Assembly: GCA_024102975.1 (NCBI GenBank)
Contig: JAGFJD010000078.1
Coordinates: 1 to 63,857 of the forward strand
Source of the DNA: Phaeodactylibacter sp.
GTDB taxonomy: Bacteria; Bacteroidota; Bacteroidia; Chitinophagales; Saprospiraceae
DNA: 63,857 nt
Direction: 5' to 3'
The notes under the pieces were generated by a model, which had not been told where the DNA came from, ran no database searches, and was given only the letters and a program-made list of their open reading frames with translations. The position numbers were made by a program, and so were the translations under genes. Positions 35,112-42,424 of this stretch are shown here, in pieces (the stretch's first letter is position 1; each line of letters begins with the position of its first letter).

Positions 35112-35812
35112 AACGACTGGCCCTCTTCGCCTTTCTGCTCCCTCTGGTCGTGCAGGCCCAAATGGAAACCCGGGTCCGCCCGGATAACCTCCGGGAAAAA
35201 ATGGAAGTGGTGGCTGTCCCCCGGGAAATGACCGCCGATTCGCTGGTGCAGTATATCTACAACCTCGACCCAGATGATTACGGCATCGAATACCGGCAGA
35301 AATTCGGCTGGCTGAAGCTGTCCGACAAGTTCGACACTGATGAATTTTACCAGTGGACGAAGCAGTACTGCATCGAGCGGGTAGGCGAGGAGTATTTCTA
35401 CGACAATTTCCGGTTGGACTGGCACAGCTTCAAGGACGAGGCCGCCACCGAAATCTACGAAATCCGTTATTACTTCTTCCCGCCCGGTTTCGAATTTGCC
35501 CACCAGCGCATCATCTTTAAAAAATTTGCTTTTCTCGGCATCGAAGAAGTGGAAACGCCCGCCAACCTGCCCGACTGCCGCGAAGACCCTGCCCCCTGTG
35601 TTTTCCCGGTAACTTACGAGGAAGCCAGGCGGATCGCCGCCGAACAGGTCGTAAAAGGGCGCGACATGCAGTTGTTCGTCCGGGAGCTGAATGCCGGTTA
35701 TGAGTGGGAATGCGCAGCTACCGGCGCTGACGGCTGGTACAGCGAAAATTTTACCATCGACGCCCGCACGGGGGAGGTGTCGGCGCCGACGAAGTGGCAT
35801 CGGATTGACTGA
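35108..35812 (+). CDS. Secreted protein, unknown function
   Basis: A 234-residue protein with a clear signal peptide (MKRLALFAFLLPLVVQAQ). The mature region is rich in aromatic and acidic residues. The C-terminal part (YEEARRIAAEQVVKGRDMQL to NFTIDARTGEVSAPTKW) resembles a PepSY-like alpha/beta module, though I would not name the family. Translationally coupled to the HEAT-like gene upstream. Convergent with the anti-sigma-like gene. Confidence 0.72.
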   Translation: MKRLALFAFLLPLVVQAQMETRVRPDNLREKMEVVAVPREMTADSLVQYIYNLDPDDYGIEYRQKFGWLKLSDKFDTDEFYQWTKQYCIERVGEEYFYDNFRLDWHSFKDEAATEIYEIRYYFFPPGFEFAHQRIIFKKFAFLGIEEVETPANLPDCREDPAPCVFPVTYEEARRIAAEQVVKGRDMQLFVRELNAGYEWECAATGADGWYSENFTIDARTGEVSAPTKWHRID

Positions 35813-35975
35813 AAAAAGAAGATGGGTTTACAGACTGGCACCGAACAATTTCTCCACCTCTACTTCCATGCCAAAGGGCGGGATTTCCACTTTCTCATCC
35901 GGAAGGTAGATCCGGCGCAGCTTGTACTGATCCTTTGCAGGCTGGGAATATACCTCAATATAATGTCCAGGCCAT

Positions 35976-37268
35976 TTACCAGCTTTCTGCAAAGAAGCCC
36001 ACCCCCCAAAGCAGGCGGTTAACCTGCAGCGCCTCCGACGGGGCGCCGAGCGCAACTCCATAGGAAAAGCTGGGCCGGATCGCCAATGCCATTCGGTTGT
36101 GGACGGGGTGCCGGAAACCAAGCGAAAGTTCCGTCCTGAACTCCTGTCCGGGGAATAGAGCCCCCTTTGGCGCATTCAGCGACTTCAGGTAAATGGCGTC
36201 CATTTGGGCGTCTACGGTTCCGTTGTTTCTTCCAAACAGGCGGCAGCGCAGCCCGCCTCCCACGCCCAGTTGGTGGAATCCGCCCGCTATTTCCTCCGAG
36301 CGTTGGCTGTAGCCCTCGAAGAAGAGCGGTTCCGTGCTGTTTCGGGGTTGGATGAGCGCTAAGCTGCCCTCATCCTTTTCGATGCGCTCCAGCCGGGCGG
36401 TAGTTTGGGTGAAGCTATATCTTGCCTGCACGCCCAGGGAAAGGCGGGTGGAGAGCGGCCAGCGGGCCCCGATCATGGTGCCCAGGCTCCAGTCCTGGCG
36501 CCCATCCTCCAGGGCGTAAAAGTGAACGTCATCTCGCCGGTCCGGAATGGCGTGGTAAAAATGAGCGGCCGGCAGGAAGCCCCATTCCCAGGAAGGTTTG
36601 CCGGAAAGGGCAGATTCGGGAGCAGGGAGGGCAGGCAGGGGGTGGAACGGGGAAGGCAGGGCCGGGATGGCGCCCGTATCCTGCAAACCGGCGACGGGGC
36701 CAGGGGAAGAGCCTGGCAAAAGCGCCTTTTTTGTTTTCTTTTCGGATAGCCCGGATATTGGCATACGGCTTTCTTTCGGAGCAGGGAAAGGAGGAGCATT
36801 ATGGGCAGCGAGGGATTCGGGTGGTTCCAGTTTGCCATATCTCCGGGCTTTGATGCCGGCAGGCACCGGTGCAGGATGAAGGGGCCGGCGGGATGGAGCT
36901 GGCGTTGCGCCCGTTGGCCGGGCAGTCCCGGCTGCAGATTCCCGCCCGGGTGCGCCGGCGGATGAAGTTTCGGGGCTGCTGTCCGCATCCGGGCGGGAAT
37001 CCTGTCCGGCTTTTGTTGCTGCAGGGTGAGAAAGCGGAGAAGCTTCGGCTCCCGGGAGGATGGCCGGATCAGAATCCTGCCATCCCAGCCCTCCTGCGGC
37101 CACCGCCAGGGCTGCCAGGATGAGCAGGCGGATGACCCGCCGTTTCCTCCGCCGGGTTGCCAGGCGTTGTCGGATAGCGGCAAAGCCGCCGGGGGGCAGC
37201 GGCGGATCCTGGCCGGCGAGCCGGGACCGAAGGCCTCCTTCGAAGAATTGATCATACTCACTTTTCAT
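35976..37268 (-). CDS. Dual membrane-spanning anti-sigma factor-like protein
   Basis: A 430-residue protein in three parts: a short cytoplasmic N-terminus (1-45, ending in the basic stretch RRRKRRV), one transmembrane helix (about 46-63), a long Pro/Ala/Ser-rich linker (about 64-245), and a C-terminal region of alternating strands (about 246-430; FGVQARYSFTQTT-like, FRTELSLGFRHPV, LLWGVGFFAESW) that looks like a small outer-membrane beta-barrel ending in an aromatic residue. Its start overlaps the ECF sigma gene by 11 bases. The layout is that of the dual membrane-spanning anti-sigma factors (Dma) described in Bacteroides thetaiotaomicron: the cytosolic end holds the sigma factor and the barrel senses the outer membrane. 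MKSEYDQFFEGG is taken as start. Function is inferred from architecture and context. Confidence 0.72.
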   Translation of the reverse strand: MKSEYDQFFEGGLRSRLAGQDPPLPPGGFAAIRQRLATRRRKRRVIRLLILAALAVAAGGLGWQDSDPAILPGAEASPLSHPAATKAGQDSRPDADSSPETSSAGAPGRESAAGTARPTGATPAPSRRPLHPAPVPAGIKARRYGKLEPPESLAAHNAPPFPAPKESRMPISGLSEKKTKKALLPGSSPGPVAGLQDTGAIPALPSPFHPLPALPAPESALSGKPSWEWGFLPAAHFYHAIPDRRDDVHFYALEDGRQDWSLGTMIGARWPLSTRLSLGVQARYSFTQTTARLERIEKDEGSLALIQPRNSTEPLFFEGYSQRSEEIAGGFHQLGVGGGLRCRLFGRNNGTVDAQMDAIYLKSLNAPKGALFPGQEFRTELSLGFRHPVHNRMALAIRPSFSYGVALGAPSEALQVNRLLWGVGFFAESW

Positions 37269-37833
37269 AGCTGTGTATTCCGAATTTTTCCACAATGGTT
37301 TTTTGCAGCCAGCACTTTGCTTTGTGCAGCTGGCTTCTGGAGGTGGCCTCCCGGATGCCCAGCATCCGGCCGATCTCTCCGTGGCTGTAGCCTTCCATGA
37401 CATGCAGGTTGAACACCAGGCGGTAACCGTCGGGCAGTTGCTGCACCAGGGCCAGCAGTTCTTCCGCAGAAAGCGCTTGGATGATCTCGTGTTCCTGGTA
37501 GGCGGGGGAGTTGTTATGGATATTCCATTCCGTAACTTCCACCACCTGCGCCCGCTTGCGGTAATACCGGATGACTTTGCTGATCACGATCCTGTAAATC
37601 CAGGAAACGATGCGCTCCGGGTGCTTCAGCGAGCCGATCTGTTCAAAAATGGCGATAAACGACTCCTGGAAAATATCCTCGGCGTCTGCGGAATTGGATG
37701 CATACCGGAGGCAGGTGGCCATGACAAGCCTGCCAAAATGCCCGTACAGGGCTTCCTGGGCATGGATATCTCCCCGCTGGCAACCTTCAATGACCGCAAG
37801 GGCGACCGGCTTATGTCGGGTGTCTTCCGGCAT
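37258..37833 (-). CDS. ECF-family RNA polymerase sigma factor
   Basis: A 191-residue sigma-70 protein with only regions 2 and 4. Region 2 (about 25-95) has SADAEDIFQESFIAIFEQI and IVSWIYRIVISKVIRYYRK. Region 4 (about 125-180) has LPDGYRLVFNLHVMEGYSHG and then GRMLGIREATSRSQLHKAK. The length and the downstream overlapping membrane gene are typical of an ECF sigma with its own anti-sigma. A lipoprotein gene lies 37 bp upstream on the same strand. A promoter-like GGCAAC-N15-TGTCTC before that lipoprotein suggests that the three genes form one autoregulated operon. Confidence 0.93.
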   Translation of the reverse strand: MPEDTRHKPVALAVIEGCQRGDIHAQEALYGHFGRLVMATCLRYASNSADAEDIFQESFIAIFEQIGSLKHPERIVSWIYRIVISKVIRYYRKRAQVVEVTEWNIHNNSPAYQEHEIIQALSAEELLALVQQLPDGYRLVFNLHVMEGYSHGEIGRMLGIREATSRSQLHKAKCWLQKTIVEKFGIHSYEK

Positions 37834-37870
37834 GCTGACAAAACAGGTTCCGTGAGCGTTCTTCAGGCCA

Positions 37871-38620
37871 TCATTCGACGACCTCTATTTCTACATAAGT
37901 ATACAGAAAATATTTACAGGATTGCGGATAGGAGGGGCAATCGTGGAACTGCATCTGGCCCAGGCAGTCCTGGTCCTGTAAATCGTAACACAATTCGTAG
38001 ACCTTCCCGCTTTTGCCGGTAAAATCGGCTGGAGGAATAAATTCGAGCCGGGCCGATTGCGTACTGATGTAAATTTCGAACCCTTCGTCCCCCAGTTCCG
38101 GGTGATCGTACTCAGCTACCCCGGCGTTGCCACCCCGTTCATAGTCGCAGAACAATTCCAGCAGCTCGGATTCGAAGCTTTCTCCTTTTTTGATGGAATA
38201 ACTCAGCGGCATGCCCAGGTAAGCCGGCTCGAATTCATTGACGACACAGAACAGGGCGGGATCCGAACGTACCACAACCGTGACGGACGCCTCCCGGCCC
38301 GGTTCGCGGGCATCGCTCAAGGTGATTTCCTCTTCGTAATTTTTCCTGCTTGCCAGCGGCTGATATTTCAAGTACCGGTTATCCAGCACCGATAAGGCGC
38401 CATATTCGGGCTGTTTGGCCACTTCTACGTCGGCGGTGCTGATATCCGGGGAAAGCAGCCCCCGCACGTCGATCAGCCCGGCCCCGGTATGGAGAGCCAT
38501 CACAACGTTGCCTGCCTCAATCGCGGCCGGTTGTCCGGATTCCGGCAGGGGGTCGTTTTCCAGCACATTGCATTGCCAGAGCAGCAGGGAAAGGAAGAGC
38601 AAAAAAGCGACTTTTTTCAT
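37871..38620 (-). CDS. Lipoprotein preceding the ECF sigma operon
   Basis: A 249-residue lipoprotein with lipobox LLWQC (Cys17). The mature part has beta-rich stretches and a cysteine-rich C-terminus (several Cys in LFCDYERGG, YELCYDLQDQDCLG, DCPSYPQSCKYF). No known domain. It leads the lipoprotein / sigma / anti-sigma operon and could be either a sensor partner or the main regulated product. Lipoproteins encoded with Dma-type systems in Bacteroides affect vesicle formation, but there is no direct sequence evidence for that role here. Confidence 0.75.
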   Translation of the reverse strand: MKKVAFLLFLSLLLWQCNVLENDPLPESGQPAAIEAGNVVMALHTGAGLIDVRGLLSPDISTADVEVAKQPEYGALSVLDNRYLKYQPLASRKNYEEEITLSDAREPGREASVTVVVRSDPALFCVVNEFEPAYLGMPLSYSIKKGESFESELLELFCDYERGGNAGVAEYDHPELGDEGFEIYISTQSARLEFIPPADFTGKSGKVYELCYDLQDQDCLGQMQFHDCPSYPQSCKYFLYTYVEIEVVE

Positions 38621-38645
38621 GGCTTTGTATTTTTTTGGGCTGTAA

Positions 38646-38672
38646 GAGACAGAGAGGAAGCAAAACGTTGCC
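38646..38672 (-). promoter_or_regulatory. Candidate ECF-type promoter (GGCAAC-N15-TGTCTC)
   Basis: On the minus strand GGCAAC (38672-38667) and TGTCTC (38651-38646) are 15 bp apart, 26 bp before the lipoprotein start codon. AAC in the -35 box and GTC in the -10 box are ECF hallmarks. Autoregulation by the encoded sigma factor is inferred. Confidence 0.42.
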
Positions 38673-38706
38673 TGGGGGCCGGATTTTTATGAATTTAGGA
38701 ACATTT

Positions 38707-38735
38707 AAAAAATAAGTTCGTCGAACTTATTTTTT
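38707..38735. repeat. Perfect palindrome, 14-bp arms
   Basis: AAAAAATAAGTTCG and its reverse complement flank a single central T. It lies between two divergent transcription units, so a terminator role makes little sense; an operator or a mobile palindrome is more likely. Confidence 0.6.
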
Positions 38736-38758
38736 AACCACTACTTCACGTAAAAAAC

Positions 38759-38795
38759 TGTTCATTTCCAAACACCAACTGTTCGCCTGCGGACA
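38759..38795. promoter_or_regulatory. Tandem palindromes, TGTTC-N6-GGACA type
   Basis: TGTTCATTTCCAAACA (38759-38774) and TGTTCGCCTGCGGACA (38780-38795) start 21 bp apart. The pair copies the arrangement upstream of the permease at 13.8 kb (TGTTCAAAACCGGACA and a second site 22 bp away). Probable enhancer-binding-protein sites. Confidence 0.55.
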
Positions 38796-38858
38796 GAATA
38801 GACGCAACGCTAATAACCGCCTTCTTGTGATTGCTTGATTATCAAAAACTTAGCGCCC

Positions 38859-38873
38859 AGGCATGATTTTTGG
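38859..38873 (+). promoter_or_regulatory. Sigma-54-like -24/-12 element for the second permease
   Basis: AGGCATGATTTTTGG has GG-N10-GG spacing, with matches to TGGCACG-N4-TTGC at GGCA, G and TTG. It lies 64 bp downstream of the palindrome pair and about 145 bp before the permease start. Confidence 0.45.
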
Positions 38874-38963
38874 TGCATCACTCCTAACCGATTTTCAATA
38901 TGTAGTCCCCAACGCTGGCCAGCGGCCTTACACCCCAACATTTGCCCTGACGAATGGAAGAAC

Positions 38964-39016
38964 CGCAACACCATAACGCCGCAACACCATTAATACCACA
39001 ACACCACAACACCATT
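38964..39016 (+). repeat. Degenerate CAACACCAT/CAACACCAC leader repeat
   Basis: Five to six copies of a 9-10 bp unit (CAACACCAT, CAACACCAC) fill the leader immediately before the permease start codon. The in-frame translation of this stretch is not protein-like. It may be a slippage-prone leader that alters initiation. Confidence 0.55.
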
Positions 39017-41446
39017 ATGCTATCCAACTACTTCAAAATCGCCCTGCGCAACCTCTTCAAATTCAAAGGATACGCCGGGATCAACATCCTGGGGCTGGCC
39101 ATCGGCCTGGCCTGTTGCCTGCTCATCGTTCAGTATGTCCGCTACGAATGGAGCTACGACCAGCACCATCGGAACGGGGAAGATATCTACCGCGTATCGA
39201 CCACCTTCCGAGTAGGAGAGCGCTCGGAAAAAACGGGCACCACGCCTTCTCCCCTGGCGTTTGCAATTAAACAGGACTTTCCGGAAGTGGTGGAAAGCGC
39301 ACGGGTTTTTAAAGCGCCGGGAGTGGATAAATTTGTGCTGAAAACAGGTGACAGAGCATTCACTGAAGAAAAAGGCGTATATGCCGACAGCACCTTTTTC
39401 CGCCTGCTCACCTATGATTTTGTCGCCGGCGACCCCGAACACGCTCTGGACGAACCCTTCTCGGCAGTGCTTTCCCGGCGCCTGGCCGGCAAGCTCTTCG
39501 GCAACGAGAACCCCATCGGCAAAGTTGTGGACATTGAAAGCCTGTGGGGGGAAGCCCCCTATACCGTTACAGGCGTCTTTGACCAGGATGCTCACCAGTC
39601 GCACATCGAAGCCAACCTGTACATTTCTTCCATGAGCGGCGACGTAGGCCGCCGGTTCTACCGCCTGGAGGAGTGGGGCGGCAACAATCTCTTTTATACT
39701 TACATTCAACTGCGCCCGGGCACCAGCCCCAAAGCCCTGGAGGAGAAGCTTCCAGCCTGGCTGGAAGGCTATGCCGGCGACCGCCTCCGGCAACTGGGCT
39801 TCAGCAAGGAGCACTTCCTGGAACCGGTCGGGGACATCTACCTGCGGCCGGAAACCAGCAACCCTGTCGGGCCTGTCGGCAGCCTTTCCTATCTGTACAT
39901 CCTGGGATCTATCGCCGCCTTTATCCTGTTCATTGCCTGCATCAACTTTATGAACCTGGCCACCGCCAAGGCCACCGTCCGGGCGCAGGAGGTAGGCATC
40001 CGCAAGGTGATCGGCGCCACTCGGGCCACCCTGCTGAAGCAGTTCCTGAGCGAGGCTCTCCTGTACACCTGCTTCGCCATCGTGCTGGCCTATGCCGTAG
40101 CCAACCTCGCCCTGCCCGTTTTCAACCAACTAATGGGCCGGGAACTGACGGCCAACCTGGTGCAGGACCGCGTTTTGCTATTGGTGCTGCTGGGGTTTGT
40201 CCTTCTCACGGCCGGGCTGGCCGGCGGCTACCCTGCCGCCTATCTCTCTTCCTTCAGCCCCACCCAAATCTTTCAGGGCAACCTGGGCAGCCAGCTTTCT
40301 GCCCAGCGGGTGCGCAAAGGGCTGGTGGCCGTGCAGTTCGTCGTCTCTATAGCCCTCATCCAGGGCATACTGGTGATCCATCAGCAGATGCAATACATCC
40401 GGAACAAAAACCTGGGGTTCGACAAGGAGCAAAAGATCATCATCCCTTACCACAGCGAGGCTTCCTACGCCAATTTTACAGCCTTTAAAAACGAAATACT
40501 GAAGGAGGGCCTGGCCACCGCTGCGGGAGGTACGTCCAGTTATCCTGGTTCATTTAATATTGAGGACATGATCATGTATGGCGAGGGGCAGGTTTCCGAA
40601 GAAGGCCATCACGCTTTCATGACGTATATCGACCCCGACTACCTGCGCCTCATGCAGTTCGAACTGGCAGAGGGCCGCTTTTTTGACCGGAACCGCATTG
40701 CCGATACGGCCCGGGCAACGGTCATCAACGAAACGCTGGCCCGGGGCCTGGGCTATACGCCCGAATCGGCAGTCGGAAAGCGGATGTTCTTCAACTGGGG
40801 GGAGGAGCAGTACAGCTTCCGCATCATCGGGGTGGCGAAGGACTTCCACGCCTCCTCCCTCCACCGGAAGATCGACGGTTGCGCCTTTTTCTGGGATAAC
40901 CGCGAGGCGCACAATTTCCTGGTAGCCAACGTGCAGATGGGCAGGCTGGACGAGACAACCGGCCGCCTGGAAGCCCTCTGGAACCGCCTCAACCCGGATG
41001 CCCCCTTCGAGTACTACTTCCTCGACGAAGAGCTGCAGCAAAACTACCTGGCCGACCGGCGCATGGGCGGGCTGGTGCTGTGGGGCACCCTGCTGGCCAT
41101 TTTCGTCTCCTGCCTGGGGCTGCTCGGGCTGGCGACCTTTTCCGCCGAGCGCCGGGCCCGGGAGATCAGCGTCCGGAAGGTGCTGGGGGCTACGGTGGCC
41201 AATATCGTGGCCCTGTTGTCCAAAGACTTCCTCCGCCTGGTGCTGATCGCCTTCGTGCTGGCCACCCCCCTCGCCTGGTATTTTATGAATGGCTGGCTGC
41301 AGGAGTTTGAGTACCACATCGCCATGCCGTGGTGGGCTTTCGGGCTGGCTGGCGCCCTGTCGGTGGCGATTGCCTTTGCAGCTATCGGCTGGCAGGCGCT
41401 GAGGGCGGCGAGGGCTAATCCGGCGGGGGCGTTGAGGAGTGAGTAG
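39017..41446 (+). CDS. FtsX/MacB-type ABC transporter permease
   Basis: An 809-residue permease of the same duplicated MacB/FtsX architecture as the gene at 11.4-13.8 kb: an N-terminal helix (GINILGLAIGLACCLLIVQY), a first periplasmic domain, a helix cluster around residue 300, TARAQEVGIRKVIGAT-like loops, a second periplasmic domain, and the C-terminal REISVRKVLGATVANIVALL helices, ending ANPAGALRSE. No ATPase gene is nearby. MLSNYFKIALRNL is the family start; in-frame codons before it come from the leader repeats. Upstream control elements match those of the other permease. A small degraded copy of its middle section lies 220 bp downstream of the stop. Confidence 0.92.
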   Translation: MLSNYFKIALRNLFKFKGYAGINILGLAIGLACCLLIVQYVRYEWSYDQHHRNGEDIYRVSTTFRVGERSEKTGTTPSPLAFAIKQDFPEVVESARVFKAPGVDKFVLKTGDRAFTEEKGVYADSTFFRLLTYDFVAGDPEHALDEPFSAVLSRRLAGKLFGNENPIGKVVDIESLWGEAPYTVTGVFDQDAHQSHIEANLYISSMSGDVGRRFYRLEEWGGNNLFYTYIQLRPGTSPKALEEKLPAWLEGYAGDRLRQLGFSKEHFLEPVGDIYLRPETSNPVGPVGSLSYLYILGSIAAFILFIACINFMNLATAKATVRAQEVGIRKVIGATRATLLKQFLSEALLYTCFAIVLAYAVANLALPVFNQLMGRELTANLVQDRVLLLVLLGFVLLTAGLAGGYPAAYLSSFSPTQIFQGNLGSQLSAQRVRKGLVAVQFVVSIALIQGILVIHQQMQYIRNKNLGFDKEQKIIIPYHSEASYANFTAFKNEILKEGLATAAGGTSSYPGSFNIEDMIMYGEGQVSEEGHHAFMTYIDPDYLRLMQFELAEGRFFDRNRIADTARATVINETLARGLGYTPESAVGKRMFFNWGEEQYSFRIIGVAKDFHASSLHRKIDGCAFFWDNREAHNFLVANVQMGRLDETTGRLEALWNRLNPDAPFEYYFLDEELQQNYLADRRMGGLVLWGTLLAIFVSCLGLLGLATFSAERRAREISVRKVLGATVANIVALLSKDFLRLVLIAFVLATPLAWYFMNGWLQEFEYHIAMPWWAFGLAGALSVAIAFAAIGWQALRAARANPAGALRSE

Positions 41447-41667
41447 GGCTTCCGGAATTAAGTTTTTCCACCGGCCAGGGCAACATGCCGTTAATCGTTA
41501 TTGGTTATTTACGGGGTAGCGAGTGCATGCCCATTATTCTAAGAGCAAGAAGGAAACGTAGTTGCTCTCAATACCATTGATGTATTCAACCTGTCCAAAG
41601 CACAACACCCGATTCGCTCCTGAAAGAACTCCAGGATACAAAATGCATCGCCGGCGAATGGGTGGAA

Positions 41668-41757
41668 GAACAGCTTAAAGTTCTTTGATGCAGCAAGAAA
41701 CAATTCCTGGAACCGGCCTGGGATATCTGCCTGCGCCTGGGAACAAGTAAACCCGGA
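41668..41757 (+). pseudogene. Fossil fragment of the FtsX permease
   Basis: The frame reads EQLKVL, stop, then SKKQFLEPAWDICLRLGTSK, clearly the same segment as RLRQLGFSKEHFLEP and then VGDIYLRPETSN in the intact permease upstream (around 39,780-39,865). Only about 30 codons remain, with one stop. An old partial duplication or the last trace of another permease. Confidence 0.65.
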
Positions 41758-41791
41758 AGGTGGTAAAGGCAACGGGGTAAACGGTATTCCG

Positions 41792-42364
41792 TTATTCAAA
41801 AACTTCTGCCAGTGGAAGGGAAATACCCAACGCAACATCCTGAAGCGTATCCGCCGCCCGGAACATCTCATAGTCGTCGGGCGAGGAGAAGACATATATA
41901 TTACCCAGCGGCAGCAATACGATCCAGCAGGAGCGGACGCCGTGTTCGAAATATTTGCCGGCTTTGTCGACCAACTCGTTGAGGGTCTGGCTGGGGGAGA
42001 TGATCTCGATAGCGCAAAGCGGCGGCTCGGTCATGGTAGTTATACTGGCGAACGCGTGGTTTTGTCAGGAACAAAACCAGCGATGCCTGTATATACTGAC
42101 CCGGCGGGTTTTGTAGTCGACAAAACCTGCCGTGCGTCAGTATACATCCTGGCGCAGGTCGAGCGGCATTTTTGGATAAATGCAGATATCCGGAACGGAA
42201 GGCCAGTCGGAGAGGTCGAGGCTCAGTTCGGAAGCAATGCGGTACTTTTGCTTGTAGGAGAGGCCCAACTCCCTGATGAGGTTGGCCTGGATAATGCTGT
42301 GATTCAGAGAGGGCATAGGCTTATGGCGTCCGGTTTCGTATTCGGAAAGCTTGGCTTTTTGCAT
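41792..42364 (-). pseudogene. Uma2-family endonuclease gene split by a 104-bp element
   Basis: The N-terminal half (42364 down to the element) reads MQKAKLSEYETGRHKPMPSL to PDICIYPKMPLDLRQDV. The C-terminal half resumes at MTEPPLCAIEIISPSQTLNE with the conserved Uma2 acidic core (AIEIISPSQ), then GVRSCWIVLLPLGNIYVF. The two halves abut perfectly if the double-hairpin element at 42041-42144 is removed, apart from a few extra bases. The element brings an in-frame TGA directly after DV. Uma2 (DUF820) proteins are PD-(D/E)XK nuclease-like, multi-copy accessory proteins of unclear role. Confidence 0.88.
42041..42144. repeat. 104-bp double-hairpin (REPIN-like) element, copy 1
   Basis: Two adjacent hairpins share the termini TATACTG/CAGTATA. 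Hairpin 1 has outer arms like TATACTGGC (one arm altered here) and an inner stem TGGTTTTGT. Hairpin 2 has TATACTGAC/GTCAGTATA and inner GGCGGGTTTTGT/ACAAAACCTGCC. 101 of 104 bases match the copy at 46,515. No coding capacity, so any movement would need a transposase in trans. It interrupts the Uma2 gene. Confidence 0.9.
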
Positions 42365-42424
42365 GGCTCGGTTTTTATCAAAGATACGGAATTGGTCGTA
42401 AAGATACCACCTACCTGCGAAGTC

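Noticed and set aside
38707..38735. An intrinsic terminator
   Set aside because: It lies between two divergent promoters, where no transcript is expected to arrive.
42041..42144. A tRNA or structured ncRNA gene
   Set aside because: The double hairpin lacks tRNA landmarks, interrupts a coding sequence, and recurs nearly identically 4.5 kb away, which fits a mobile palindromic repeat better.
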